DNA from: CBDCLY01 sp965218715
GTDB lineage: Bacteria; Bacteroidota; Bacteroidia; Flavobacteriales_E; Vicingaceae
Direction of reading: 5' to 3'
Assembly: GCA_965218715.1 (NCBI GenBank)
Contig: CBDCLY010000039.1
Span: 1 to 64,000, forward strand
DNA length: 64,000 bases
Part shown: piece after piece, positions 29,131 through 38,182 of the stretch
Numbering within the stretch: the first letter of the stretch is position 1
How the letters are laid out: every line of letters begins with the position of its first letter
Made by a program: the position numbers and the translations under genes
Notes under the pieces: generated by a model
Databases searched by the model: none
What the model was told of the DNA's origin: nothing
The model's input: only the letters and a program-made list of their open reading frames with translations

Positions 29131-30242
29131 GAAGAAAGATAGCAGTTGTTGATTATGTTGGCACTAAAGGAGGAAACCATTATTACAGCCTTTGTCTTTT
29201 AGATGAACTTGCCAAATTGGGGTATGAAGCACACATCCTTTCCAACTTCTCAAAAGGCTTGGCTGATGAGGATATCAATTTTTATCCAGTTTATGATCCT
29301 GCTATAAATAAGTCTTTTGCAGGATTATTAAATTTAGTTGTCGGCACCTTCCGAGCGGCTTTTTACCTCAAAAAAAGAGGAATAAAAACGGTCCTATTTC
29401 ACCTATTTGAATCCAGTTGGGTGGCCTTTGCAGTTTTGACGATTTTAAAACTAGCTGGAATAAAAATTCTTGGAATTTCGCATGATGTAACTAGTTTCGA
29501 GAAAAATGAAAACCAAAAACTTCCTAATCTGATTTATTATCGTTTATTGGATAATGTCATAGTACATAATCACTATTCCTTGGGCCAGTTAAAATCCAAG
29601 CTGGGTGATAAAATAGAAAACAAGACGCAGTTAATTCGTCATGGTGGTCATGAAAAAGTTATCGATGCTAACATTGGAAAAATAGAAGCTAGAAAGCTTC
29701 TTGGTTTAGATCAAGATACTTGTTATGGTTTGTTTTTCGGACAAATAAAAATTGTAAAAGGGCTAGACCTACTTCTAGAAGCCTTTCCTAACGATAGTTC
29801 TAGCGAATTGATCATTGCCGGAAAACCCTGGAAAGATGATTTCAATTTGTATCAAGAAATCATTGATAAACGAGGCATCAATGACCTAACACATCAGTAC
29901 ATTAGGTACATTACTGAAGAAGAAAGGGATTGTTTCTATCAAGCGGCCGACTTTATTATTCTACCCTATCGAGAAATATTTCAGAGTGGTGTTTTATTGA
30001 TGGCGATGAGCTATGGTACTCCAATAATTGCCTCGGATCTACCAGCCAATAAAGAGGTTTTGGAAGATGATGAAGGTTTATTTTTTGAGTCTGATAATAA
30101 AGAATCATTAGAAAAGGCCATACAAACATTTTGCAAGGATCCAGAAATGCGGATTGAAATGAGCAGAAATGCAAGTGTAAAAATCAAGTCGGCCTATTCT
30201 TGGGCTGAAATTGCTAAACAGTATCCTGAATTAATCGAATAA
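29118..30242 (+). CDS. Glycosyltransferase family 4
   Basis: A 374-residue GT-B enzyme. ATG 29118 is used here; ATG 29127, overlapping the previous stop as ATGA, is equally likely. The C-terminal donor domain carries GLFFGQIKIVKGLDLLLEAF, IIAGKPW and FIILPYREIFQSGVLLMAM, with an E-x7-E-like region (EIFQSGVLLMAMSYGTP) of GT4 enzymes. The sugar donor cannot be inferred. It is co-transcribed with the sulfotransferase and the GH20-like gene. Confidence 0.85.
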   Translation: MVEMRRKIAVVDYVGTKGGNHYYSLCLLDELAKLGYEAHILSNFSKGLADEDINFYPVYDPAINKSFAGLLNLVVGTFRAAFYLKKRGIKTVLFHLFESSWVAFAVLTILKLAGIKILGISHDVTSFEKNENQKLPNLIYYRLLDNVIVHNHYSLGQLKSKLGDKIENKTQLIRHGGHEKVIDANIGKIEARKLLGLDQDTCYGLFFGQIKIVKGLDLLLEAFPNDSSSELIIAGKPWKDDFNLYQEIIDKRGINDLTHQYIRYITEEERDCFYQAADFIILPYREIFQSGVLLMAMSYGTPIIASDLPANKEVLEDDEGLFFESDNKESLEKAIQTFCKDPEMRIEMSRNASVKIKSAYSWAEIAKQYPELIE

Positions 30243-30245
30243 TTG

Positions 30246-31679
30246 ATGAAAAATTTAATTTTAGTTTTAATTGCTTGTTTTGGCATGTCTTGCATGAAGG
30301 CACAGAAAATTGAGAAGCCAAAAGAGCTAGTTCATTATTTGGGGACTAAAATAACAGCAAACAGTATTGTGCCCCCAAAATATAAATTTCATGAAAAGGG
30401 ACAGGATGCAATTGGAAATGTAAAATTGGTTCCATCAGGAAAATCAAATAACAAAGAAGTTTCAAGTATTATTCGCCAAATAAATGATAATAATTCAGTC
30501 CAGAAAAAAGACAAGGCATTAGTTCTTGAAAAAATCAACAAGGCCAATCAGCCAGGACTCAAGCCTTTTCAAAACAACGAATATTATGAGATAGATAATA
30601 ATCAGAATCAAATAATTATTCGCTACCTAGAACCCCAAGGATTGATTCATGCCTTAGCCAGTTTAGATTTTGAAATCAATCAGAAACAAGGCTTAAGAAA
30701 GATAAAAAAGATCAAGAACTGGCCAGACATTGCCATACGATCTCTACAAGTAAACCTAAAGGCAATGGATCCTGAAATCATCAAACAGGTGGTTTTGAGA
30801 ATGTGGAGAGGACATTTCAATCATGTGCTTTATTCCATTCACAACAGTGTAAAATTTGAAGCTGTAAAGGCTCATGCCAGGCCACAAGCAATGAATGTGA
30901 GTGATTTTAAATCCATCTGTGAATTCAGTAGACTTTTTGGAATAGAACCCATCCCCCATTTTGCATTTTTAAGTCACCAAAATAAAAGCCTAATCCAACA
31001 ATCAATAGCCCCATCACTTTTATACAATGAGCAAACCTTAGATCCACGAAATGATAGTGTTTATTCCATTTTATTCAAGGTAATCGACGAATGCATTCAA
31101 GAGATTCAGCCTAAAGCCATTCACATTGGGCATGATGAAGTAATAGGTCACACAGCAAAACAAATTGAAAAACACGGACCAATATTGCCATCAAATTTAT
31201 TCCTTCAAAATGTAAAACGACTCAACTCCTATCTACAAAAAAAGAAGGTAGAAACATGGATGTGGGGCGATATGCTCATTTATGCCGCAGATTTCCCCAA
31301 TATGCATCCTGGTTCATTCAACGCGCCATCTTCTTACAAATGGCTAATTGATAGCATTCCTAAAAACATTATTATCTGTGATTGGCATTACAAACATTAT
31401 AAAGGGAAGTTACAAGGCAAACTTGATTTTTCAAGTACAGCTTATTTTCTCAATAAAGGATTTAAAGTGATAGGAGCAAGTTATAATGTGCCTGAAATGA
31501 CAGAACAATTTGCCAATTATGTAAAAAACAACAAGAGTGAAAATTGCCTAGGAATGATTGGAACCACTTGGCACAAATTGTTAAAAGGAAGCATTCCAAA
31601 CAAGAAAAACAGTGATAATATGCAATCCTTCGATCGCATTCTTCAAAAGTCGTCTAGCTCTTATTGGGGACAACCCTAA
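30246..31679 (+). CDS. Secreted GH20-like glycoside hydrolase
   Basis: 477 residues from ATG 30246, preceded by an in-frame TTG. The signal peptide LILVLIACFGMSCMKAQ could be cleaved by signal peptidase I, or be lipidated at Cys in GMSC (a weak lipobox). An N-terminal GH20b-like domain (NEYYEIDNNQNQIIIRYLEP, GLIHALASLDFEI) is followed by a TIM barrel. It contains HIGHDEV, matching the GH20 HxGxDE motif with candidate catalytic D297/E298, and TWMWGDML. GH20 enzymes cleave beta-N-acetylhexosamine or lacto-type linkages. Within this locus it may trim or release the polysaccharide. Confidence 0.72.
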   Translation: MKNLILVLIACFGMSCMKAQKIEKPKELVHYLGTKITANSIVPPKYKFHEKGQDAIGNVKLVPSGKSNNKEVSSIIRQINDNNSVQKKDKALVLEKINKANQPGLKPFQNNEYYEIDNNQNQIIIRYLEPQGLIHALASLDFEINQKQGLRKIKKIKNWPDIAIRSLQVNLKAMDPEIIKQVVLRMWRGHFNHVLYSIHNSVKFEAVKAHARPQAMNVSDFKSICEFSRLFGIEPIPHFAFLSHQNKSLIQQSIAPSLLYNEQTLDPRNDSVYSILFKVIDECIQEIQPKAIHIGHDEVIGHTAKQIEKHGPILPSNLFLQNVKRLNSYLQKKKVETWMWGDMLIYAADFPNMHPGSFNAPSSYKWLIDSIPKNIIICDWHYKHYKGKLQGKLDFSSTAYFLNKGFKVIGASYNVPEMTEQFANYVKNNKSENCLGMIGTTWHKLLKGSIPNKKNSDNMQSFDRILQKSSSSYWGQP

Positions 31680-32768
31680 TTATACCAAGGATTGTAAATT
31701 AGTAACAATAGTTTCAACTGAAATGTCTTTCATGCAGGGTCTGTTTCTAGTGCAAGATCCACCATAATAACAATCACAAGAAGAACTAGGCTCTACAGTT
31801 TTTCCTCTGCCATACAATTCAAATTCATTGGCATTAAAGATATTGTTCATCAAAACCATGGGAATTTGGAGAGCAACAGCTATGTGCATCATGAGTGAGA
31901 CCTGACTAACAACACCATCCAAAGCATTGCACAATGCAATGAACTCTTCAAGAGAATAATGGCCTTCATAAAACACATCCACTTCCTGGGCTATAGACTT
32001 GTTTTTTTCATCTTCTCCAGGGCCACCCAATAGCACAACGGCATAGCCCATTTGATTTAAATTCTTGGCCAATTCTATCCAATTGGCAACATCCCATAAA
32101 CGGGTTTTCCATCGAGGGCCGCAACCTGTGTTCAATCCAATTAGCTTTTTTCCATTTGAAAATCTAGAGAATTTAGATTTCCATTGCTCAACTAAAACAG
32201 AATTTGTTCGAATGGAATACGTCTCTCCCTCAAAATTCCAATGAGCAATTTCAAAGATTTCTTCCAAGTAATTTTTGGTATTGCTTTGTGAAAGCTCATC
32301 AAATAAACCTGTTAATATTTTATGTTCTGCTGCAGGTGAGGCTGCTGCTAAATGATCGTTCTGCCAAATGAACCCTCTTTTCTCTTTAGAATTAACCTTC
32401 GCGAGCAATTGACAAGCTTCTTCTTCTTTATCAAGATTGATTGCCCAGTCAAATTTTCTATCCAGTAATTTAAACAGATTAGTAGCATCCCATAACAATA
32501 TTTCATCTACCTCATCCTTTGGCAATACATCAGGGAACCAGGTAATCCATGTAATTTTTGACTTGGGGTATTCCTTGCGGATTTTGCTCAGTAAAGGCGT
32601 GGTGCGGATAACGTCCCCAATGGCACCAAGTTTAATGATTAAAATATTGTGCTGAAATGCTTCGTAATGATTACAGTTATTGCATTGGGAGCCATCTTGT
32701 TTATTTGGCAAACAAGGAATACTTCCTCTAAAATATTTACAATCGAATTTAACTTCTTGAATGTTCAT
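31680..32768 (-). CDS. Glycosyltransferase family 9 (ADP-heptose:LPS heptosyltransferase-like)
   Basis: About 362 residues from ATG 32768; the frame opens two codons earlier with TTG. GT9 hallmarks are ILIIKLGAIGDVIRTTPLL near the N-terminus, IGLNTGCGPRWKTRLWD, and VVLLGGPGEDEKN in the donor half. Cys residues cluster at the N-terminus (CKYFRGSIPC then CNNC) and the C-terminus (CDCYYGGSC), a pattern that could bind metal. It probably acts on lipopolysaccharide core or the local glycan. It converges on the GH20-like gene with no gap. Confidence 0.85.
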   Translation of the reverse strand: MNIQEVKFDCKYFRGSIPCLPNKQDGSQCNNCNHYEAFQHNILIIKLGAIGDVIRTTPLLSKIRKEYPKSKITWITWFPDVLPKDEVDEILLWDATNLFKLLDRKFDWAINLDKEEEACQLLAKVNSKEKRGFIWQNDHLAAASPAAEHKILTGLFDELSQSNTKNYLEEIFEIAHWNFEGETYSIRTNSVLVEQWKSKFSRFSNGKKLIGLNTGCGPRWKTRLWDVANWIELAKNLNQMGYAVVLLGGPGEDEKNKSIAQEVDVFYEGHYSLEEFIALCNALDGVVSQVSLMMHIAVALQIPMVLMNNIFNANEFELYGRGKTVEPSSSCDCYYGGSCTRNRPCMKDISVETIVTNLQSLV

Positions 32769-32829
32769 GGACAAAAATCTCTTGCAAGTATACCAAATTG
32801 GCCTCAGCTATTGCAAGCATTATTAATTA

Positions 32830-33213
32830 CTAATTTGCAGGAACCTTGTGACGACAATCAGCATTTTCGTAAAAATTAATTTTACTTGATGATTTTAAAA
32901 TTGTTTTGGAATCTTCTATAAACTTCTTTCTTTTTGCACTTTTCATTGCTCTTAATGCTATGCAATAATCAACTTCTCCTTCTTTTCCCCAAGGGATCTT
33001 TTCATAGCTCACATTAGGATAATTTTTCTCTAAAAAGTCATTGTACTTATTCAGGTTTTCATAATCGATTCCATCACCAGGGCTATAAAAAGAAACTACC
33101 AAAGTATACTTATCTTCTGCTATTCCTTCTTCTGCTTGATCAGAATTGGATGTTACTTTGCATCCCAAAATGGCTGATAGGATAAAAATTGCGCTTAAAA
33201 TTTGCTTCTTCAT
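32830..33213 (-). CDS. Small hypothetical lipoprotein
   Basis: 127 residues with a lipoprotein signal ending at SAILGC. The mature part is mixed charged (EEGIAEDKYTLVVSFYSPGDG, YEKIPWGKEGEVDYC) with two further Cys residues (C in DYCIAL and in NADCRH). No family was recognised. It is probably exposed in the periplasm. It stands between the GT9 gene and a beta-barrel candidate on the same strand. Confidence 0.65.
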   Translation of the reverse strand: MKKQILSAIFILSAILGCKVTSNSDQAEEGIAEDKYTLVVSFYSPGDGIDYENLNKYNDFLEKNYPNVSYEKIPWGKEGEVDYCIALRAMKSAKRKKFIEDSKTILKSSSKINFYENADCRHKVPAN

Positions 33214-33262
33214 ACTTTAAATGCTGCTCGTTTCTAATCCTTGAAAATTAGGAAAATTGCTT

Positions 33263-34627
33263 TTACCACACAGGACAAAACCATTTTCCATTGTCTTTGG
33301 CAGATTGATCTCTACATTCTGGACTTCTTTGGATTGGGATATTTAAATCAACCGATAATGATGCCGCCCTGATGTCTTGTTTAATAAAAAAAGGACTCAA
33401 ATGGTCTGTGCCTATGGCTAAGGGACCTAATCTCAAATACAAACCAATTTGTGGAGTTTCATAATTCACTAAAGACAATGGCAATGAAGCAGAAAACCAA
33501 GTAGTTTCATATCGGGGACTAATTGCAATGAGGTTAGCTCTTTCTGCACCAAAAGTTCCAGCAAAACTCAACTTCTGAATTAGAACTGCATTCAAATAGA
33601 ATTGATCTTTCCACCAATAATCAGCCTGAATAGAAAGAGCCGATGGTAGTATTGCAGTATATCTTCTTTTTTCAACTCCCAAGGCTTCTTCAACGGCCTC
33701 TTCTAAGTCACTTACAGTTAAAGTATCTGATAATTTAGCCGATCTAGACTCTTGTCTAAAATTGAGGTATCCAACATCAATTAAAGAAGCGGCGATTTGA
33801 TATTTATAATCTGGCTTTTTACATCCTCCTTTCCTGGTGTGGGAAAAATGATCGTCTAAATTGTACTTTGGAGTGGCCATTTTATAATTGACTCCTAAGC
33901 CTAAACTCCAACCTTTTCCATTTCCCCAATCAGGTTCAGCATAGGCGTATTCACCATCTAAATTTCTAAAGGTCCCTTTTCCCTGAATTACATCCAATTG
34001 GGCGTCTTTAATAAAAAGATTGGCTTGCTGAATGCCCAACAATCTATTCACGCTGACTGCTCCACTTAGTAATTCCCTATTCCTCTTGTAAAGCATTCTA
34101 CCATATGTAAGGCCTATCTCTGACCAAGCCATGGATTTTAACCTTGCATTTTTTGTTTGGTAAACCCCATCATCAATTTGGTCTGGGCCTCCATCGGCAA
34201 TTATTTCTCCAAGAACAGCCGGTACTTTATTGAGATTGGCATAGGCGCGAACGGCTGTTCTAAAAGCAATGGCATGCTCGTGATAAGCAAGACTTAGTGA
34301 AGGGCCTAAAACCTCTGCATTGACATTCGCTTTCCCATTTTTTGAAGGAGCATCAAATGAAAATTGACTTTCGCCATTTAATCCTGTAAGCGTTTGATTT
34401 GGAAGATAAAGAAAGTTAGTTCTCCCGTAGGCGTTCATGCCCAGCACATTGATTGAAATCCAGGGCTTTTGATCGACAATCAAAGCTGGGCTTGTGCTCA
34501 CTTGATTGATTGGCATTTGATAATCACTTATTGATCCTATCCCTTCTTGAGCTCTTGAATTTTGAACTAAAGCAATGATAAACAAGGCTAGCAGCAATCG
34601 TAAAGAAATTCCACGTATTCTATTCAC
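33263..34627 (-). CDS. Probable outer-membrane beta-barrel protein (DUF5723-like)
   Basis: 454 residues from a GTG start, with a signal peptide ending in NSRAQ. The mature region alternates polar and aromatic strands (WISINVLGMNAYGRTNFLYL, FYLNAVLIQKLSFAG, WFSASLPLSLVNYE, QIGLYLRLGPLAIGTDH), consistent with a beta-barrel. The overall pattern resembles the DUF5723 family of Bacteroidota envelope proteins, often found beside OmpA-type genes, as here. Function unknown. Confidence 0.6.
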   Translation of the reverse strand: MNRIRGISLRLLLALFIIALVQNSRAQEGIGSISDYQMPINQVSTSPALIVDQKPWISINVLGMNAYGRTNFLYLPNQTLTGLNGESQFSFDAPSKNGKANVNAEVLGPSLSLAYHEHAIAFRTAVRAYANLNKVPAVLGEIIADGGPDQIDDGVYQTKNARLKSMAWSEIGLTYGRMLYKRNRELLSGAVSVNRLLGIQQANLFIKDAQLDVIQGKGTFRNLDGEYAYAEPDWGNGKGWSLGLGVNYKMATPKYNLDDHFSHTRKGGCKKPDYKYQIAASLIDVGYLNFRQESRSAKLSDTLTVSDLEEAVEEALGVEKRRYTAILPSALSIQADYWWKDQFYLNAVLIQKLSFAGTFGAERANLIAISPRYETTWFSASLPLSLVNYETPQIGLYLRLGPLAIGTDHLSPFFIKQDIRAASLSVDLNIPIQRSPECRDQSAKDNGKWFCPVW

Positions 34628-34675
34628 CTAATGAAAACCCATTTGCACTTATGAAATTGTCTTCTTGAACCCAGT

Positions 34676-37207
34676 TTATTTCAAACTGACCTCAACCCTT
34701 CTATTCGCAGCTCTTCCATCTTCTGAGTCATTGCTGGCCTTAGCACTAGATTCTCCAAGAGCATTCAATTCGATATTATCGGCACTAATTCCAGACTTTA
34801 TTAAAATTCTCTTAACACCTTCCGCTCTTTTCCTACTAATTCGCTGGTTAACATCATCGGAGCCAACACTATCAGCATGGCCACTCAGCACAACTTTCTG
34901 TCCTCCAGAAAGCTGAAGTTGCTTCACAAATTTGTTCAATTTCTTCTGCCCTGGCCAATCTAAATGGACACTGTTAAAATCAAAATTCAATACCAAGGAA
35001 GCATTGCCTATAACTGGTTTAGGTTTTTGTTTTACAGGTTCAGGTTTCTTCTCCTCTTTTGGAACAACCACTTCCTTCTTCTCTTCAATTTTTTCAACTG
35101 GCTTCTTAACAGGTTTAGGCATTTCTGGTTCTTTCAAATCTACAATGGCTAAATCACTTTCATCCATAAGGATATATCCTTCTCCGGCTTTGTATGCATA
35201 GGACTTTGTAGTCTCTCCATTCTGGTTGATTAGATGCCAGCCTGAATCTGTTAATTCATTTTCTTCAGCATCTAAAGGTCGGATGGTATAGACTCCGTCT
35301 AACTTCATTTTATTGTACTCAAAGAATCCGTTTTTGTCGGTGTAAAAAGTATCAACTGGAATTCCATTCTCATCGATCAAGACCAATGCTGTGTTGGCCG
35401 CTGGTAATTTTTTGTAGGTATAAACCCCTTTGATGGTTTCTGTTCCACCCTGACCAAAAGCCACCATCTTGTTATCGCTAACCACAACATACCTTCTAGT
35501 TGTGTCAGCATTTTTTCCCAGAAAGTAAAGAACCCCATCAACGTATTCTTGCTCCCCTTCAGATTCCATTATAAAATTATACTGATCACTTAACTTGAGT
35601 TTTTTGTAGCTGAATTCTCCATTCTCATTTACATGAACTACTTCAACCAAGTCTCCATTCTCATCCAAGACCTTTATTACCGAATTGCTTACAGGCAAAC
35701 CTTTATAAACAAAAGTTCCTCTACCACTTTCATAAACTGGCTGTCTGTCTTTTGTCAATTCTTTCACTTTCTTACCAGACTCGTCGACCAACCAAACTTC
35801 ACAAGTCTCAAATTCTTCATCATTCAATCCAATAGGAACGATGCGATAGTTTTCTTCAGAATTTAATTTCTGATAAGTAAATAATCCGTTCTCATCTGTA
35901 TATAAGGTGTCTACCACATAGTCGTTTTCATCAATCAGCTTTAAAGATCCATATTGATAGGCTAGTTTATTAAGCGTGGCAACTCCATTAATTTCTTCAT
36001 ATTCCTCTATTTCATCGTAGGAAACAAAATTCCCCTCGCTATTTAAAATAACTCTTGTAACAAATCTTCCCAAGCTATCTTTCAAATAAATTTTCCCATC
36101 TGCATCTGCATAAACTTCATCTTCCAAATCATCCAATTTGAAATAGAAATTACCATCAGCCATCACCTTCTTGAATTTAAATCCTCCAGAAAAATCAGTG
36201 GTCACAATTTCGATCAAGTTGCCATCATAATCATAAATAGACAATTGAACACTGTCGCCAGGAAGTGAGTTGAAGTAAAATTGGCCTTCAATTTCTTCTG
36301 GGTAAACCATTTTATACTCTCCACTAGCATTGGTTCTGTAAATATCATTGTCCTCGCCATCTCTGTCAGAAACAAAATAAACCACGTTAGAATCATTGAC
36401 CATAAAGGAAGCCTCAAATCCTTTGGTATTTATTGGAGCACCAAGGTTTATTGGTCGAGTCCACCTGTTCCACCCATCTCCTTGTCGGTAGGCAACAAAA
36501 ATGTCTGACTCCCCTAAACCTGCATGCCCATTACTAGCAAAGAACAATGCTTTTTTATCTTTGGTGAGGTAAGGAGAAAATTCATAGCCTTTAGAATTAA
36601 TGTTTCTACCTAAGTCAATCAGTTCAGACCAATTTCCATCTGCTCCTTTTTCGCTCAGATAGATGTCTTCATTGGTACTGTCGATCAAAGAAAACATACT
36701 GATGAGTAATACATCTCCATCAGGATGCATGAATAATGTTGTGTGAGAATCATCAACTGAAAGGCCAGGTACTTTTATTTCTTGAATGTCTTCCCAAGAG
36801 CTTCTTCCTTTTCTATCTCGATAACCAATCATGCTAATGATGCTATCCCCTTCAAAATATCGATGCAATAAGTACAAGCGATTTCCGTCTTCTGAAACGC
36901 CCGCCAAATGATCTAAGGTTCTTCCATCTACATCTCTAAACAAACGATAAGGATTTCCCCATTTCCCATTTTTCTGACTCACGTACCAAATGTCTTGGGC
37001 TTCAATTACTGCTCTTCTTTCTGTTATTCTTTCATAGGTTCTATAGAAGAACATTTTCTCACCATTGTGATGCGGCAAAGGGAAGCTCTCTTGAGAATGA
37101 TCACTTATTTCTTTAACATTACTGGGCTCTTGAAAAATAGGAACAAGTAACTGAGCATTAGCCATTTGCCATGCCATTGCCAAAATTAAAAGGATACACT
37201 TTCTCAT
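34676..37207 (-). CDS. OmpA family protein with PD40/WD40-like propeller and internal repeats
   Basis: 843 residues: signal peptide to MANAQ; a PD40 propeller (~residues 30-300: KALFFASNGHAGLGESDIFV, VVYFVSDRDGEDNDIYR); about four diverged tandem repeats (~305-685) with the pattern Y-K-K-L-P then LIDENG, VDTxYTDxNGxFxYxKL, xYxIxP; a Pro/Lys/Glu-rich linker (~690-735); and a C-terminal OmpA peptidoglycan-binding domain (FDFNSVHLDWPGQKKL, LSGHADSVGSDDVNQRIS, ESSAKASNDSEDGRAANRRVEV). It would anchor the outer membrane to peptidoglycan. T9SS PorE is similar in using propeller and OmpA domains, but lacks the long repeat block. Confidence 0.85.
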   Translation of the reverse strand: MRKCILLILAMAWQMANAQLLVPIFQEPSNVKEISDHSQESFPLPHHNGEKMFFYRTYERITERRAVIEAQDIWYVSQKNGKWGNPYRLFRDVDGRTLDHLAGVSEDGNRLYLLHRYFEGDSIISMIGYRDRKGRSSWEDIQEIKVPGLSVDDSHTTLFMHPDGDVLLISMFSLIDSTNEDIYLSEKGADGNWSELIDLGRNINSKGYEFSPYLTKDKKALFFASNGHAGLGESDIFVAYRQGDGWNRWTRPINLGAPINTKGFEASFMVNDSNVVYFVSDRDGEDNDIYRTNASGEYKMVYPEEIEGQFYFNSLPGDSVQLSIYDYDGNLIEIVTTDFSGGFKFKKVMADGNFYFKLDDLEDEVYADADGKIYLKDSLGRFVTRVILNSEGNFVSYDEIEEYEEINGVATLNKLAYQYGSLKLIDENDYVVDTLYTDENGLFTYQKLNSEENYRIVPIGLNDEEFETCEVWLVDESGKKVKELTKDRQPVYESGRGTFVYKGLPVSNSVIKVLDENGDLVEVVHVNENGEFSYKKLKLSDQYNFIMESEGEQEYVDGVLYFLGKNADTTRRYVVVSDNKMVAFGQGGTETIKGVYTYKKLPAANTALVLIDENGIPVDTFYTDKNGFFEYNKMKLDGVYTIRPLDAEENELTDSGWHLINQNGETTKSYAYKAGEGYILMDESDLAIVDLKEPEMPKPVKKPVEKIEEKKEVVVPKEEKKPEPVKQKPKPVIGNASLVLNFDFNSVHLDWPGQKKLNKFVKQLQLSGGQKVVLSGHADSVGSDDVNQRISRKRAEGVKRILIKSGISADNIELNALGESSAKASNDSEDGRAANRRVEVSLK

Positions 37208-37366
37208 CTATGGTAGTTTTTAGATTCTATTCAAATATAGTGGTGTTTGCCAAGGGCTATGGCTTTCTAACTTGATACTTTTAAACAAGCAGATGCTCAT
37301 AGTCTTTCAGGAATTTATACGGTAAGGGATTCAATTTTGTTTAGCAAAGCAAATTGAAAAAATCAA

Positions 37367-38182
37367 TCATCTAAAGTCTATCCGAACGGCCTCACCGGTT
37401 AATAGGCCGGGATCAAAATTGGGTATTTCTCTACCATTGATTGCAATGCTCACCGTGTTTGGTCCGGAACTGCCCTCATTCAATGCAAAAAGCACCAAAT
37501 CATTAGCGCCTTGATACAGAAGGCTTGTCGAAAAATTAAAATTGGTGGTGTCCTTTAATAAACTATGATTCTCGATAATCCAATTGCCATTTAAATGCAC
37601 CGAAACAATATCACCATCTTCAGCTGCATTGTCCCACAATTGGATATTGAAAATTTGCTGTGAGCGAGGGATAATCACGCTGTTCGCATTCAAATTATAG
37701 GTGGAAGGATCTACCTGAGAACAGCTGGTGTTGATTCTTATTTGAAGGGTGTTGCTAGACACTCCCAATTCATTTTTTGTTTTAAAATCTAGAATGATAT
37801 GATTGAGAGCGCTTGCCGAAATACTATCAGGAAAACTAGCAGTAAAGGTGTAAGTAACTTGTTTATCTGTAATAGAAAAATTCCCTTTAGTAACAATCTG
37901 ATTGAAGAAACTGGCATTTATTTGCTGATTCTTCTTGTTGTAAAAAATAGGTGAATTCTCAATCAGGTTCAAACAATCTGAGGATCGTTTAAATTCAAAA
38001 ACCACTTGAGCAACTAGGTTAAAGCCACCATTGCATGGATCTTGACTTAGCGTGTAAGAAGGCGCCTCAATCCGAAATCGTTTGCACTTGTCTTGCTCCA
38101 CCTCCAAATCGAGGTCTTTTTTTGTGCAGGAGATGGACAAGATTAACAAAAGGAAAAACGACCGACTCAAGCTTTTCATCAT
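37367..38182 (-). CDS. Lipoprotein with C-terminal WDxxxxDGDxVSxxLNG domain
   Basis: 271 residues with a lipoprotein signal (LILSISC, Cys20). A central region has Ig-like strand patterns (QVVFEFKRSSDCLNLI, QVTYTFTASFPDSISAS). The C-terminal ~100 residues contain IQLWDNAAEDGDIVSVHLNG, then WIIENHSL and PNTVSIAING. The same domain ends the upstream neighbour at 38179, which it overlaps by 4 nt (ATGA). Function unknown; surface or periplasmic location is inferred. Confidence 0.65.
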   Translation of the reverse strand: MMKSLSRSFFLLLILSISCTKKDLDLEVEQDKCKRFRIEAPSYTLSQDPCNGGFNLVAQVVFEFKRSSDCLNLIENSPIFYNKKNQQINASFFNQIVTKGNFSITDKQVTYTFTASFPDSISASALNHIILDFKTKNELGVSSNTLQIRINTSCSQVDPSTYNLNANSVIIPRSQQIFNIQLWDNAAEDGDIVSVHLNGNWIIENHSLLKDTTNFNFSTSLLYQGANDLVLFALNEGSSGPNTVSIAINGREIPNFDPGLLTGEAVRIDFR

